NCBI RefSeq assembly: GCF_017355835.1
Contig: NZ_JAFEWF010000012.1
Coordinates: 145,860 to 209,859 of the forward strand
From: Desertivirga brevis
GTDB lineage: Bacteria; Bacteroidota; Bacteroidia; Sphingobacteriales; Sphingobacteriaceae
Length of the DNA: 64,000 nt
Direction of reading: 5' to 3'
This document shows, piece by piece, positions 38,727 through 45,499 of this stretch; the stretch's first letter is position 1; the number at the start of each line of letters is the position of its first letter. The notes beneath the pieces were generated by a model, which was not told the DNA's origin, did no database searches, and worked only from the letters and a program-made list of their open reading frames with translations. Both the position numbers and the translations under genes were made by a program.

Positions 38727-39335
38727 TCAGGGATCAGATATGCCAGCAGCAATCACAATGAGAAGCGCAAGGAAATCGGGATCGTATTCCTTTATCCGGC
38801 TCCTTAATTTGTCGAGGGTAATGGAGATGTTGTTCTTTACCGTCTGTTCAGAAACTTCAAGGTATGCAGCAATTTCCTTGATAGATAAACCTTTTTCCCG
38901 GCTTAAAAGATAAGGCGTTTTTAACCTGTCGGGCAAGTTGTCAACTGTATTTCTTAATAACTTACTTAATTCTTTAACCTCTATAGAACTATCTAGGTCG
39001 GAACCCACCGCAAGTGAAAGCAAAGAGCTAAGCTCAACGCTACGGTTTATAGCATTACTCTCTTTACTGAAATAATCGATTACTGCGTATTTTGCAGATT
39101 TGAATAAATACGACGCAATACTTTGCTTATCATCGTGCTGGACAGTTTCACGGTTGCGCCACAAGGAAATAAATATTTCCTGAATGATGTCCTGCGCCTC
39201 GTCCTTGTCTTTTATGCGACGGTAAACATGCTTGAACATCTCCTCCCAATAGCGGTTTACCAGGATTTTGAAGGCAAAGTGATCGTTATTTTTCACTCTT
39301 TCCAGTAACAGAGAATCTGTTTCAGCATTCAACAT
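38727..39335 (-). CDS. ECF RNA polymerase sigma factor (cassette 3)
   Basis: A 202-residue ECF sigma factor with region 2 (ILVNRYWEEMFKHVYRRI, then EAQDIIQEIFISLWRNR) and region 4 (LSIKEIAAYLEVSEQTVKNN). It heads the minus-strand operon sigma, FecR, SusC, SusD, phosphodiesterase. The chosen ATG leaves only a few bases after a perfect -7 box, so the transcript may have almost no leader, or the true start may lie inside the frame. Confidence 0.92.
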   Translation of the reverse strand: MLNAETDSLLLERVKNNDHFAFKILVNRYWEEMFKHVYRRIKDKDEAQDIIQEIFISLWRNRETVQHDDKQSIASYLFKSAKYAVIDYFSKESNAINRSVELSSLLSLAVGSDLDSSIEVKELSKLLRNTVDNLPDRLKTPYLLSREKGLSIKEIAAYLEVSEQTVKNNISITLDKLRSRIKEYDPDFLALLIVIAAGISDP

Positions 39336-39339
39336 GGGA

Positions 39340-39347
39340 CAAAGCTA
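39340..39347 (-). promoter_or_regulatory. Candidate -7 box TAGCTTTG for the cassette 3 sigma gene
   Basis: An exact TAnnTTTG match on the minus strand, only 4 bp before the ATG at 39335. No -33 TTG at the standard spacing was found. If used, the mRNA would be leaderless or nearly so. Confidence 0.3.
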
Positions 39348-39600
39348 AAGGGCTTGTTTAAACTCTATATTAAGTTAAATCAGATTCTGGGCTTTTTTTA
39401 CAGTCTTATTGGTACTTCTTAAGGGAAGAAGGTCATCTAAAAACTTTCATCCTTTTTTTGCGAGCTTCTGTTGATAAAGGTTTTCTTCGCCGCCTGCTCT
39501 TTGTACTCCTGCGGGAACCAGTTGCCACTTAATCATTTAACATTTTAGAAATGTTAATTTTGGTTATATGACCTATCTTAGAATAACAAAATGTTAGGGT

Positions 39601-39726
39601 ATGCATCTATTAAAATCAGTCCTGTGCTTGGTTAGAGGGCATAAGTGGAGATATCGATTTGACGGCACCAAAAAGAAATGTGCGTGGTGCAAGAAACGGG
39701 TGGTAATTCATAAGCTTACCATGTGA
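39601..39726 (+). CDS. 41-residue CxxC microprotein
   Basis: A short ATG-to-TGA frame encoding a basic peptide (MHLLKSVLCLVRGHKWRYRF, then the CAWCKKR segment). The GHKW followed by C-x-x-C layout recalls tiny zinc-ribbon proteins such as DUF1660-type prophage proteins, but one Cys pair alone would need dimerisation or the upstream Cys9 and His14 to bind metal. It lies in an otherwise gene-free 413-bp gap. AGGG is immediately before the ATG. Function unknown. Confidence 0.45.
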   Translation: MHLLKSVLCLVRGHKWRYRFDGTKKKCAWCKKRVVIHKLTM

Positions 39727-39748
39727 TTTAATTGAGATTAACTCAGGT

Positions 39749-40243
39749 TCATTGGTCGCCAAATTGTGTTCCTATAACACTGTTGCGGTATAGCTGAAAT
39801 TGAGGCATGAAATCAAAGTCACTATTTGCCTTATATGCAGGCTCTAATACAATGGTCCACCTAAAGTCTTCTGAAAGCTCCACCGAGCTCCAGAAGAAAA
39901 CTGCTTCCAATTCCTCTAAACTTACGTCCTGTCCTTTTTGCCGGAGGTACTGTTTCAATTGGAAAAGTAAAATGCTTTTGAGCCCTTGGTACTGCCTTGC
40001 CAATTCAACTACCTCCGACAATTGTTCTGCACTTGGACCGGATAGGCCAGATGAAAAGATCCTTAGCTCAATATCGTATTCTGCAGCTATATTATGGACC
40101 TGGCCCGACCAATAATAACGGGAACCTTCCTGGTTGAAAAACAACAGGCCGATGTCGGGAATAATTACGCTGTGACTGTATTTCCGTTTGGAAGAGGGAG
40201 CAATTGCCTTCCGTAATTTATCCCAAAGGTTTAATATCTTCAT
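39749..40243 (-). CDS. Conserved-looking hypothetical protein, TCS-linked operon gene 2
   Basis: A 164-residue soluble protein of unknown family, mixed alpha/beta, with no signal peptide or membrane helix. Its middle (FNQEGSRYYWSGQVHNIAAE) and C-terminal half (EELEAVFFWSSVELSEDFRW) suggest a compact single domain. Its ATG follows directly on the stop codon of the upstream 107-residue membrane protein gene, so the two are almost certainly translated together. The operon promoter carries the same TTAAG repeats as the divergent two-component genes, so it is probably part of that regulon. Confidence 0.65.
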   Translation of the reverse strand: MKILNLWDKLRKAIAPSSKRKYSHSVIIPDIGLLFFNQEGSRYYWSGQVHNIAAEYDIELRIFSSGLSGPSAEQLSEVVELARQYQGLKSILLFQLKQYLRQKGQDVSLEELEAVFFWSSVELSEDFRWTIVLEPAYKANSDFDFMPQFQLYRNSVIGTQFGDQ

Positions 40244-40567
40244 TTAACTCGCTTTAAGCTTCCTCACATATTGAATTAACAAGCCTCCTGCTTTTTGAAG
40301 GACTCCCAGATATTGGAAGCTTAGCTTTAAGGCAAACACTATTAAACCTAGCTCCCAATTTATAATTAGCATAACAACCAGTAGACCTAATTCGAACCAG
40401 TATAGGTATTCCATCCACAAGGGCAAGAGAGTAAAGTTCGAAGGCAGAACTCCTTTTTTAACCAGTCTTATTTGTTTTTTATCGAAAGAAACAATTGCGG
40501 TAATAATCAGGTAAATTGAAACGATGGCTAAAGAAACAAGACTAATGGTGTTATTAAAGATTAACAT
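40244..40567 (-). CDS. Small membrane protein, TCS-linked operon gene 1
   Basis: A 107-residue protein with an N-terminal transmembrane helix (about 9-27, LVSLAIVSIYLIITAIVSF) and a hydrophobic pair of helices at about 51-88 (LYWFELGLLVVMLIINWELGL, then ALKLSFQYLG). The basic C-terminus (YVRKLKAS) is likely cytoplasmic. No known family was recognised. It is divergent from the response regulator gene and shares the 258-bp intergenic region, where a TTAAG-repeat promoter faces it. Its stop codon abuts the start of the next gene. Confidence 0.7.
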   Translation of the reverse strand: MLIFNNTISLVSLAIVSIYLIITAIVSFDKKQIRLVKKGVLPSNFTLLPLWMEYLYWFELGLLVVMLIINWELGLIVFALKLSFQYLGVLQKAGGLLIQYVRKLKAS

Positions 40568-40602
40568 GTGAATTTTTGTATTTATATCCTATACACAACA
40601 TT

Positions 40603-40636
40603 CAAAGTTGAAAGCTGTACCTTAAAATTGCCTTAA
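40603..40636 (-). promoter_or_regulatory. Regulated promoter of the 107/164-residue operon
   Basis: On the minus strand two TTAAG half-sites (40636-40632 and 40625-40621) are 11 bp apart, and a CAACTTTG -7-like box (7 of 8 to TAnnTTTG) starts exactly 15 bp after the inner half-site, at 40610-40603. This is the same geometry as the three other promoters in this region. Confidence 0.65.
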
Positions 40637-40673
40637 AACTTATTGAAGAAAAGAAAGGTGCTTTTCCATGCTT

Positions 40674-40707
40674 TTAAGGTGTTTTTAAGGATTGCAGGGT
40701 ACATTTG
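40674..40707 (+). promoter_or_regulatory. Autoregulated promoter of the response regulator leader RNA and TCS operon
   Basis: TTAAG half-sites at 40674 and 40685 (11-bp step) are followed by a perfect -7 box TACATTTG at 40700-40707, 15 bp after the second half-site. OmpR/PhoB-type regulators bind head-to-tail repeats with this step, and the repeats occupy the place of the -33 element. Confidence 0.7.
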
Positions 40708-40710
40708 AAT

Positions 40711-40779
40711 GATGTTGGCTGGAGTGTTGCTGGCATCATCCATAAGTTCAGAGCCCTAGCAATAGGGCTTTGTTTTTTG
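40711..40779 (+). ncRNA. Candidate small RNA / attenuated leader of the response regulator gene (sibling 1)
   Basis: Begins a few bases after the TACATTTG box. Hairpin 1 pairs GATGTTGGC (40711-40719) with GCTGGCATC (40729-40737), including three G-T pairs. The single-stranded linker ATCCATAAGTTCAG follows, then a terminator hairpin AGCCCTA-GCAA-TAGGGCT (40752-40769) and TTTGTTTTTT. It ends 47 bp before the response regulator ATG, so it could be a free RNA, an attenuator, or both. A near copy lies at 44117-44176. Confidence 0.6.
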
Positions 40780-40825
40780 TAGGAAAGTCGTCGGGGAAAT
40801 TACATGAGATAACGCGTCAAATGCT

Positions 40826-41509
40826 ATGGTGAAAATTCTTATTCTGGAAGATGATCGAAAAATGGCTTCTGAGTTGAAGTTGTTCTTGAAAAATAATGGG
40901 TTCAATTGTGAGGTGGTTCATGATGGAGGTGTTTTTCTGAATATGGACCTGGGTAAATTTGCGTTGTATCTTTTAGATATTAACGTTCCGACGCTAAATG
41001 GAATAGAAGTTTGTAAACGTATCCGTGAAAGCAATAGTTTAAGCCCCATTCTGATGCTCACAGCTTATAGTTCTGTTTCGAATAAGGTGCAGGCACTTAA
41101 CTTTGGAGCAGATGATTATTTAGTTAAACCTTTTCATCTTGAAGAGCTTCTGGCGCGAATTAATGCCCTGCTTAGGAGATCGGCAAGAGAAGTTAAAGAG
41201 GAGGAGGATGTGATCTACACAGTAGATGACCTGGAAGTTAATATATCAGAAATGAAAGTTCAACGAGCTGGAAAGCAAATTGAATTGACACCTAAAGAGT
41301 ACAAGTTACTTGCATTGCTGGCTAAGGCGAAAGGACGCACTGTTTCTAAGCAAGTTATTTCTGAGGAGGTCTGGGATATTAACTTTGAGACAGGAACAAA
41401 CACGATTGAGGTTTATATCAACTTTCTGAGAACAAAAATCGATAAAGGCTTTAATTCCAAACTAATTCACACCCGGACAGGATATGGCTATTATTTAAAG
41501 AAGATCTAA
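40826..41509 (+). CDS. OmpR-family DNA-binding response regulator
   Basis: A 227-residue regulator. The receiver domain (about 1-118) has the full site: acidic pocket Glu8-Asp9-Asp10, phosphoacceptor Asp51, Thr79 and Lys101. The C-terminal winged helix (about 128-226) shows ELTPKEYKLLALLAKAKGRT and FLRTKIDKGFNSKLIHTRTG typical of OmpR/PhoB proteins. It is followed one base later by the sensor kinase gene. It is the natural candidate for binding the 11-bp-spaced TTAAG repeats at its own promoter and at three others nearby. Confidence 0.95.
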   Translation: MVKILILEDDRKMASELKLFLKNNGFNCEVVHDGGVFLNMDLGKFALYLLDINVPTLNGIEVCKRIRESNSLSPILMLTAYSSVSNKVQALNFGADDYLVKPFHLEELLARINALLRRSAREVKEEEDVIYTVDDLEVNISEMKVQRAGKQIELTPKEYKLLALLAKAKGRTVSKQVISEEVWDINFETGTNTIEVYINFLRTKIDKGFNSKLIHTRTGYGYYLKKI

Positions 41510-41510
41510 A

Positions 41511-42881
41511 ATGAATCTTAAACTCCGATTTTCATTAGCCTTCAGCCTTCTTTTTTCATTGCTCCTTGCAGCCTTGATGCTAACCATATACTATTTGTTC
41601 TCAAACTTCCGCCAGGAGGAATTTCGCGACAGGCTCTCAGAAAAAGCAGAAACAACAGTGAAACTTCTTGTAGAAGTAAAAGAGGTTGACTACCAATTAA
41701 TGAAAATAATTGATAGAAATAGTATCAATCGATTATACAACGAAAAGACGCTTGTATTTGATGATGAAATGAAGCTTATTTATAATAGTATAGATAATGC
41801 CAGGGTTAGTTGGACAAAAGAGGACTTGAAAAAAGTAAAGGAGGAGAATTTAACCTTTAAACGATATAAGGAATATGATGTATTAGGCATTCATTACCCC
41901 TATTACAATAAAGACTACTACGTGTTAATTTCTGCCGAAGACAAATATGGGAACAACAAACTCAGATATCTGAAATACCTTCTAGCGGTTTCATTTGTGG
42001 TCAGCGTAGTTCTTGTTTGGGTTCTCTCATTTTATTTAAGCAAAATGAGCCTTAAGCCGCTTGACAGTTTCAGGAAGGAAATTCAGGAAATTACAGACAA
42101 AAATTTAAATAAAAGATTAAGCGAGCCAACAGCCGCGGGTGAAATTCAGGCACTATCCTATTCTTTTAATCAGATGATGAATAGGATTGATTCTGCCTAT
42201 CAAAGCCAGAAATCATTTACCGGAAATGCTTCGCACGAGTTGCGAACACCTATCGCTAAAATTTTAGCACAACTGGAGAATGTTATGGGAGACAGGGATA
42301 TCTCAGCCAGTGTAAGAAATACCTTGAACAGTGTAATTGAAGATGCAACACAATTGTCGGAGATAGTGACTTCCTTATTATTACTCTCTGAAATTAATAA
42401 TAAGGGGGATTACGCAAGCTTTTCAAAAGTCAGGTTAGATGAAATTATTTTTGCTTCGTCAGCCCAGGTGGCCAAGTTTCATCCTGATTTTAAGTTTCAA
42501 TTTGAAATAGAACCGTCGTCTTCAGTTGATCTGAATTTAGAGGTGAACGCTGATGAAATACTTTTACAGATAGCTTTTGCCAATTTATTTAGGAATGCCT
42601 TTGTTTACTCAGAGAATAGAACGGTACAGTGTAAGATAAATCAGGCGGGAGGGAATTTGGAGGTAGTTATCACGAACACCGGTCCAACCCCTAAAGTTAA
42701 AGATACTTCGGAACTTTTTAACACCTTTACCCGCGGCGATAATGTAATGGAAAAAGCCGGTAGCGGTATCGGCTTAAGTATTGTAAAACGCATCTTGCAA
42801 TACCATTTTGCTATCGTTGAATATAAAACACCCACCTCAAATTTAAATGTTCTGGTAGTAACTATTCCTAATAGTATTTAA
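41511..42881 (+). CDS. Two-component sensor histidine kinase
   Basis: A 456-residue inner-membrane kinase. Transmembrane helices are at about 8-30 and 155-176, enclosing a 120-residue periplasmic sensor region with no recognised domain. HAMP is at about 177-230, the dimerisation/phosphoacceptor helix has His242 (NASHELRTPI), and the HATPase domain shows ANLFRNAFVYS (N box) and AGSGIGLSIVKRIL (G box). It is translationally coupled to the response regulator gene. The sensed signal is unknown; the OmpH-type chaperone gene in its probable regulon hints at envelope stress. Confidence 0.94.
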   Translation: MNLKLRFSLAFSLLFSLLLAALMLTIYYLFSNFRQEEFRDRLSEKAETTVKLLVEVKEVDYQLMKIIDRNSINRLYNEKTLVFDDEMKLIYNSIDNARVSWTKEDLKKVKEENLTFKRYKEYDVLGIHYPYYNKDYYVLISAEDKYGNNKLRYLKYLLAVSFVVSVVLVWVLSFYLSKMSLKPLDSFRKEIQEITDKNLNKRLSEPTAAGEIQALSYSFNQMMNRIDSAYQSQKSFTGNASHELRTPIAKILAQLENVMGDRDISASVRNTLNSVIEDATQLSEIVTSLLLLSEINNKGDYASFSKVRLDEIIFASSAQVAKFHPDFKFQFEIEPSSSVDLNLEVNADEILLQIAFANLFRNAFVYSENRTVQCKINQAGGNLEVVITNTGPTPKVKDTSELFNTFTRGDNVMEKAGSGIGLSIVKRILQYHFAIVEYKTPTSNLNVLVVTIPNSI

Positions 42882-42933
42882 GCCCATATTAAGCTCCCTT
42901 TAAGCTGATTTTAAGATCGTCAGGCAATATTTG
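42878..42933 (+). promoter_or_regulatory. Regulated promoter of the OmpH-like gene, four phased TTAAG sites
   Basis: TTAAG occurs at 42878, 42889, 42900 and 42911, an exact 11-bp step. An AATATTTG box (7 of 8 to TAnnTTTG) begins at 42926, again 15 bp after the last half-site. The first repeat overlaps the kinase stop codon. Confidence 0.75.
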
Positions 42934-42988
42934 CGTACTGATTAAGGTATGAATTACCTGGTATTCCATTTATTAATTGTTTATAAGT

Positions 42989-43540
42989 ATGCAGTATAAG
43001 ATGCTATTTCTGGTAGTCCTTTTTCATATTTCGCTTGCTGGCTTTTCTAAAGCGTTTGCTCAGCAAAAGCTTGGTTATATAGATTCTGAGGCACTATTGA
43101 TAGCATTACCTGAATTTAAGGCAGCGGAAGCTGCATTCGAGAAGTTTCAAAAACAGAAGCAATCGGAGTTGGAGGGTATGGATAAGAACCTAAGTTCAAG
43201 GATTTCGCAATATGAAGGGAAGTATCGAAATTTAAGTGAAGCTAACCGGGAGGTGCTTGAAAAAGAATTGAAAGCTCTGGCTGCAGAGATTGAGAATTTA
43301 AAGGAAAAGCTTGAAGAGACCTCGCTTAAATCGCAAGAGGACCTCGCTTCACAGCAGGAGAAACTATACGCTCCGGTTTTAGAAAAAGCACAACTTGCTA
43401 TTAAAGCTCTTGCTAAGGAAAAAGGATATTCTTATGTTCTGGACGTTTCACAACCTGGTTTACTCTTTTTCCAAGGTGAGGATCTTACTCCAGCCGTAAA
43501 AGAGAAATTAATTACGAATTCTGGTACTGCAAAAAAGTAG
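42989..43540 (+). CDS. OmpH/Skp-family periplasmic chaperone
   Basis: A 183-residue protein starting at the ATG at 42989 (an in-frame TTG lies 12 bp earlier). The signal peptide is at about 1-25 (SKAFAQ). It then begins KLGYIDSEALLIALPEFKAA, the classic OmpH start, followed by a long charged coiled coil (about 50-120, with KELKALAAEIENLKEKLEET) and the C-terminal ALAKEKGYSYVLD strand. Skp-type trimers escort unfolded outer-membrane proteins across the periplasm. It lies directly behind the kinase gene but has its own four-site promoter. Confidence 0.92.
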   Translation: MQYKMLFLVVLFHISLAGFSKAFAQQKLGYIDSEALLIALPEFKAAEAAFEKFQKQKQSELEGMDKNLSSRISQYEGKYRNLSEANREVLEKELKALAAEIENLKEKLEETSLKSQEDLASQQEKLYAPVLEKAQLAIKALAKEKGYSYVLDVSQPGLLFFQGEDLTPAVKEKLITNSGTAKK

Positions 43541-43665
43541 CAGATACGGGATTATAAGGCAAGTATTTTAGGGGCCTGAAAACGAAAACAAGTCATGGAA
43601 TTCGGCGACAGGCAGAACCAGTAATGATTGTTGTATAGTGAAAGATTAAATACTTGGTTATCCAG

Positions 43666-44031
43666 ATGAGTTCTAAAGTTCTAGTACAAGAGGGAGATAA
43701 GGATGTTGGCGAACTAATAAAAGTGATCTTAGAAAGCGCAGGGCATCAGGTAGTGTTGCTACGTAATGTGGAGAACTTACTTCAGGTGGCATCAAGATAT
43801 TCGCCAGATCTTATTATTATAGACCATGTTTTACGCGATGATCCTATTTTAGACCTTTGTAATCAGGCCAGATTTAATCAGGCAACCGCAAGAACTCCAA
43901 TTCTGATCACCTCAACCAGTCCTCGCGCTAAAGAACTTTTGTCTATTTCTAAGGCTGATGATTTACTCGAGAAGCCGTTTGACATCGGTGTTCTTGTCGA
44001 AAAAGTATCAAATTGCATTTCTTGCAAGTAA
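43666..44031 (+). CDS. Stand-alone response regulator receiver protein
   Basis: A 121-residue single receiver domain, started at ATG 43666 rather than at the in-frame TTG at 43654. It has acidic residues in VQEGDKD, the phosphoacceptor Asp in LIIIDHVLRDD, a Thr/Ser pair in ITSTSPR, and Lys in LEKPFD. There is no output domain, so it should act through protein contacts or as a phosphate sink, possibly for the neighbouring kinase. The start of the usual DD pair is altered to EGD, but phosphorylation still seems possible. Confidence 0.85.
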   Translation: MSSKVLVQEGDKDVGELIKVILESAGHQVVLLRNVENLLQVASRYSPDLIIIDHVLRDDPILDLCNQARFNQATARTPILITSTSPRAKELLSISKADDLLEKPFDIGVLVEKVSNCISCK

Positions 44032-44079
44032 AATGAAGTGGGGGGATATGCCATGAAATAGGCTACCAAGCAATCGGTT

Positions 44080-44113
44080 TTAAGCCTTTTTTAATCCCCA
44101 TGTTTTTATTTTG
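44080..44113 (+). promoter_or_regulatory. Regulated promoter of the second small RNA
   Basis: TTAAG at 44080 and a near site TTAAT at 44091 (11-bp step) precede TTATTTTG at 44106-44113 (7 of 8 to TAnnTTTG), again starting 15 bp after the second half-site. Confidence 0.5.
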
Positions 44114-44116
44114 TTC

Positions 44117-44176
44117 GTATCAGTTTTCCCAACTGAAATCCATCATAAGTTAAAGCCCTAGTAATAGGGCTTTATT
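44117..44176 (+). ncRNA. Candidate small RNA (sibling 2)
   Basis: Hairpin 1 is CAGTT-TTCCC-AACTG (44121-44135). The linker AAATCCATCATAAGTT follows, then hairpin AAAGCCCTA-GTAA-TAGGGCTTT (44152-44173) and a short T-rich tail. The linker differs from sibling 1 mainly by a CAT insertion, and the terminator stem and GNRA-type loop are nearly the same. An alternative is a plain terminator of the receiver gene that ends at 44031. Confidence 0.5.
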
Positions 44177-44334
44177 CCTGCCTATAATACGAAATCTTTG
44201 AACCTGGCATCTCAAATAATGTCTCTCTTCATCATGGTAAGTTAATGCTACAAAGCGGTATGGGCATGGATACTAAGGTGAGTTATTTTGGTTACTTAAA
44301 ATAAAGTAGTTACTCTGTGTCAAGCAGAATTACC

Positions 44335-44342
44335 TAAATTTG
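44335..44342 (+). promoter_or_regulatory. Candidate -7 box TAAATTTG for the pectinesterase gene
   Basis: An exact TAnnTTTG match 35 bp before the ATG. There is no clear TTG at -33, which may mean an activator is needed. Confidence 0.45.
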
Positions 44343-44377
44343 ACACCCATATTTAACTACACATTCACACTTAGAAT

Positions 44378-45355
44378 ATGATACGGAACAAAAGTAAGAC
44401 TTTAGTAAGTTGCCTTATAACTTGTTTGCTGTTGTGCCTCAGCTCACTCCCCCTGTTTGCGAAAAAGAAGCAGATTGTAGTTGCTCTGGACGGTAGCGGC
44501 GACTTTAAGACAGTAAGTGCAGCGATCAATTCAGTTCCTGATAATAATAGTTCAACTATAGTTATCTACATAAAGAACGGTATTTATAAGGAGAAGCTCA
44601 CGATCCCAAAACTGAAAACGAATATAGCCCTGGTGGGCGAAGATGTAAATAAAACTATTTTAACCTACGACGATTACGCATCAAAGAAAGACAAAGCGGG
44701 AAAGGACATTGGTACCTCACGATCAGCAAGCGTCTTTGTGCTTTGTAATGATTTCGTGGCAGAAAACATCACTTTTGAAAATTCTTCAGGTCCTGTTGGA
44801 CAAGCCCTCGCAATGTCAGTGGGTGGAGATAAAGTCTTTTTCAAAAACTGCAGATTCCTGGGTTTTCAGGATACAATTTATACTTCAGGAGGAAATACCC
44901 GCCAGTACTTCTACAAATGCTATATTGAAGGAACCGTCGATTTTATATTTGGTGCAGCAATAGCCGTTTTCGATGAATGTGAAATCTTCTGCAAACGCAG
45001 TGGGTACATTACCGCTGCCTCAACGCCGGAGGGGCAGAAGTTTGGGTACGTGTTTAGGGAATGCAAAATTACCGGAAGCGCTCCAGACAATTCATTCTTC
45101 CTTGGTCGTCCATGGAGGCCTTATGCCAGGGTGGTCTTTCTGAAATGTGACCTTCCTGCCTTAATTAAGGCTGAAGGATGGGACAACTGGCGAAAGGAAA
45201 GTAACGAACAAACTGCCTTTTATGCAGAATATAAAAACAAGGGGAAAGGCTTTCAACCCAATAAGCGAGTGAAATGGTCTAAGCAGTTAACAAAGGAAGA
45301 GGCTAAAGAATATTCAACAACAAATATTTTTGGAGGATGGAATCCTCGGCAATAG
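44378..45355 (+). CDS. Exported pectinesterase (CE8 pectin methylesterase)
   Basis: A 325-residue protein with a signal peptide (about 1-28, LPLFAKK). The right-handed parallel beta-helix of CE8 is clear: SGPVGQALA (Gln142), GFQDTIYT (Gln164, Asp165), the nucleophile region GTVDFIFGAA (Asp188) and LGRPWRPYA (Arg244, Trp246). It removes methyl groups from homogalacturonan so that lyases and hydrolases can act. It heads a plus-strand group with two SGNH acetylesterases and a SusC/SusD pair. No pectate lyase gene is in the window. Confidence 0.94.
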   Translation: MIRNKSKTLVSCLITCLLLCLSSLPLFAKKKQIVVALDGSGDFKTVSAAINSVPDNNSSTIVIYIKNGIYKEKLTIPKLKTNIALVGEDVNKTILTYDDYASKKDKAGKDIGTSRSASVFVLCNDFVAENITFENSSGPVGQALAMSVGGDKVFFKNCRFLGFQDTIYTSGGNTRQYFYKCYIEGTVDFIFGAAIAVFDECEIFCKRSGYITAASTPEGQKFGYVFRECKITGSAPDNSFFLGRPWRPYARVVFLKCDLPALIKAEGWDNWRKESNEQTAFYAEYKNKGKGFQPNKRVKWSKQLTKEEAKEYSTTNIFGGWNPRQ

Positions 45356-45499
45356 TGATTCCAGATTAATCTAATCATTAATGCGAAGAAGTGAAAGAAG
45401 ATGCACGAGGAGCATTAAGCCATGTAAAAGCCTGTAAACCGATGTCAACAGGTTAATAGCCAATGCAAGAGTAGAATAAGTTACGTTTAATTGCGATGT

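Noticed and set aside
44152..44176. Second GNRA-loop hairpin as nothing more than a terminator
   Set aside because: Not fully excluded, but the shared linker and matching upstream promoter make a simple terminator a poorer explanation.
44281..44342. CTTAA before the pectinesterase as a further response regulator site
   Set aside because: Only one half-site is present, in the wrong orientation, without an 11-bp partner or the 15-bp distance to the -7 box.
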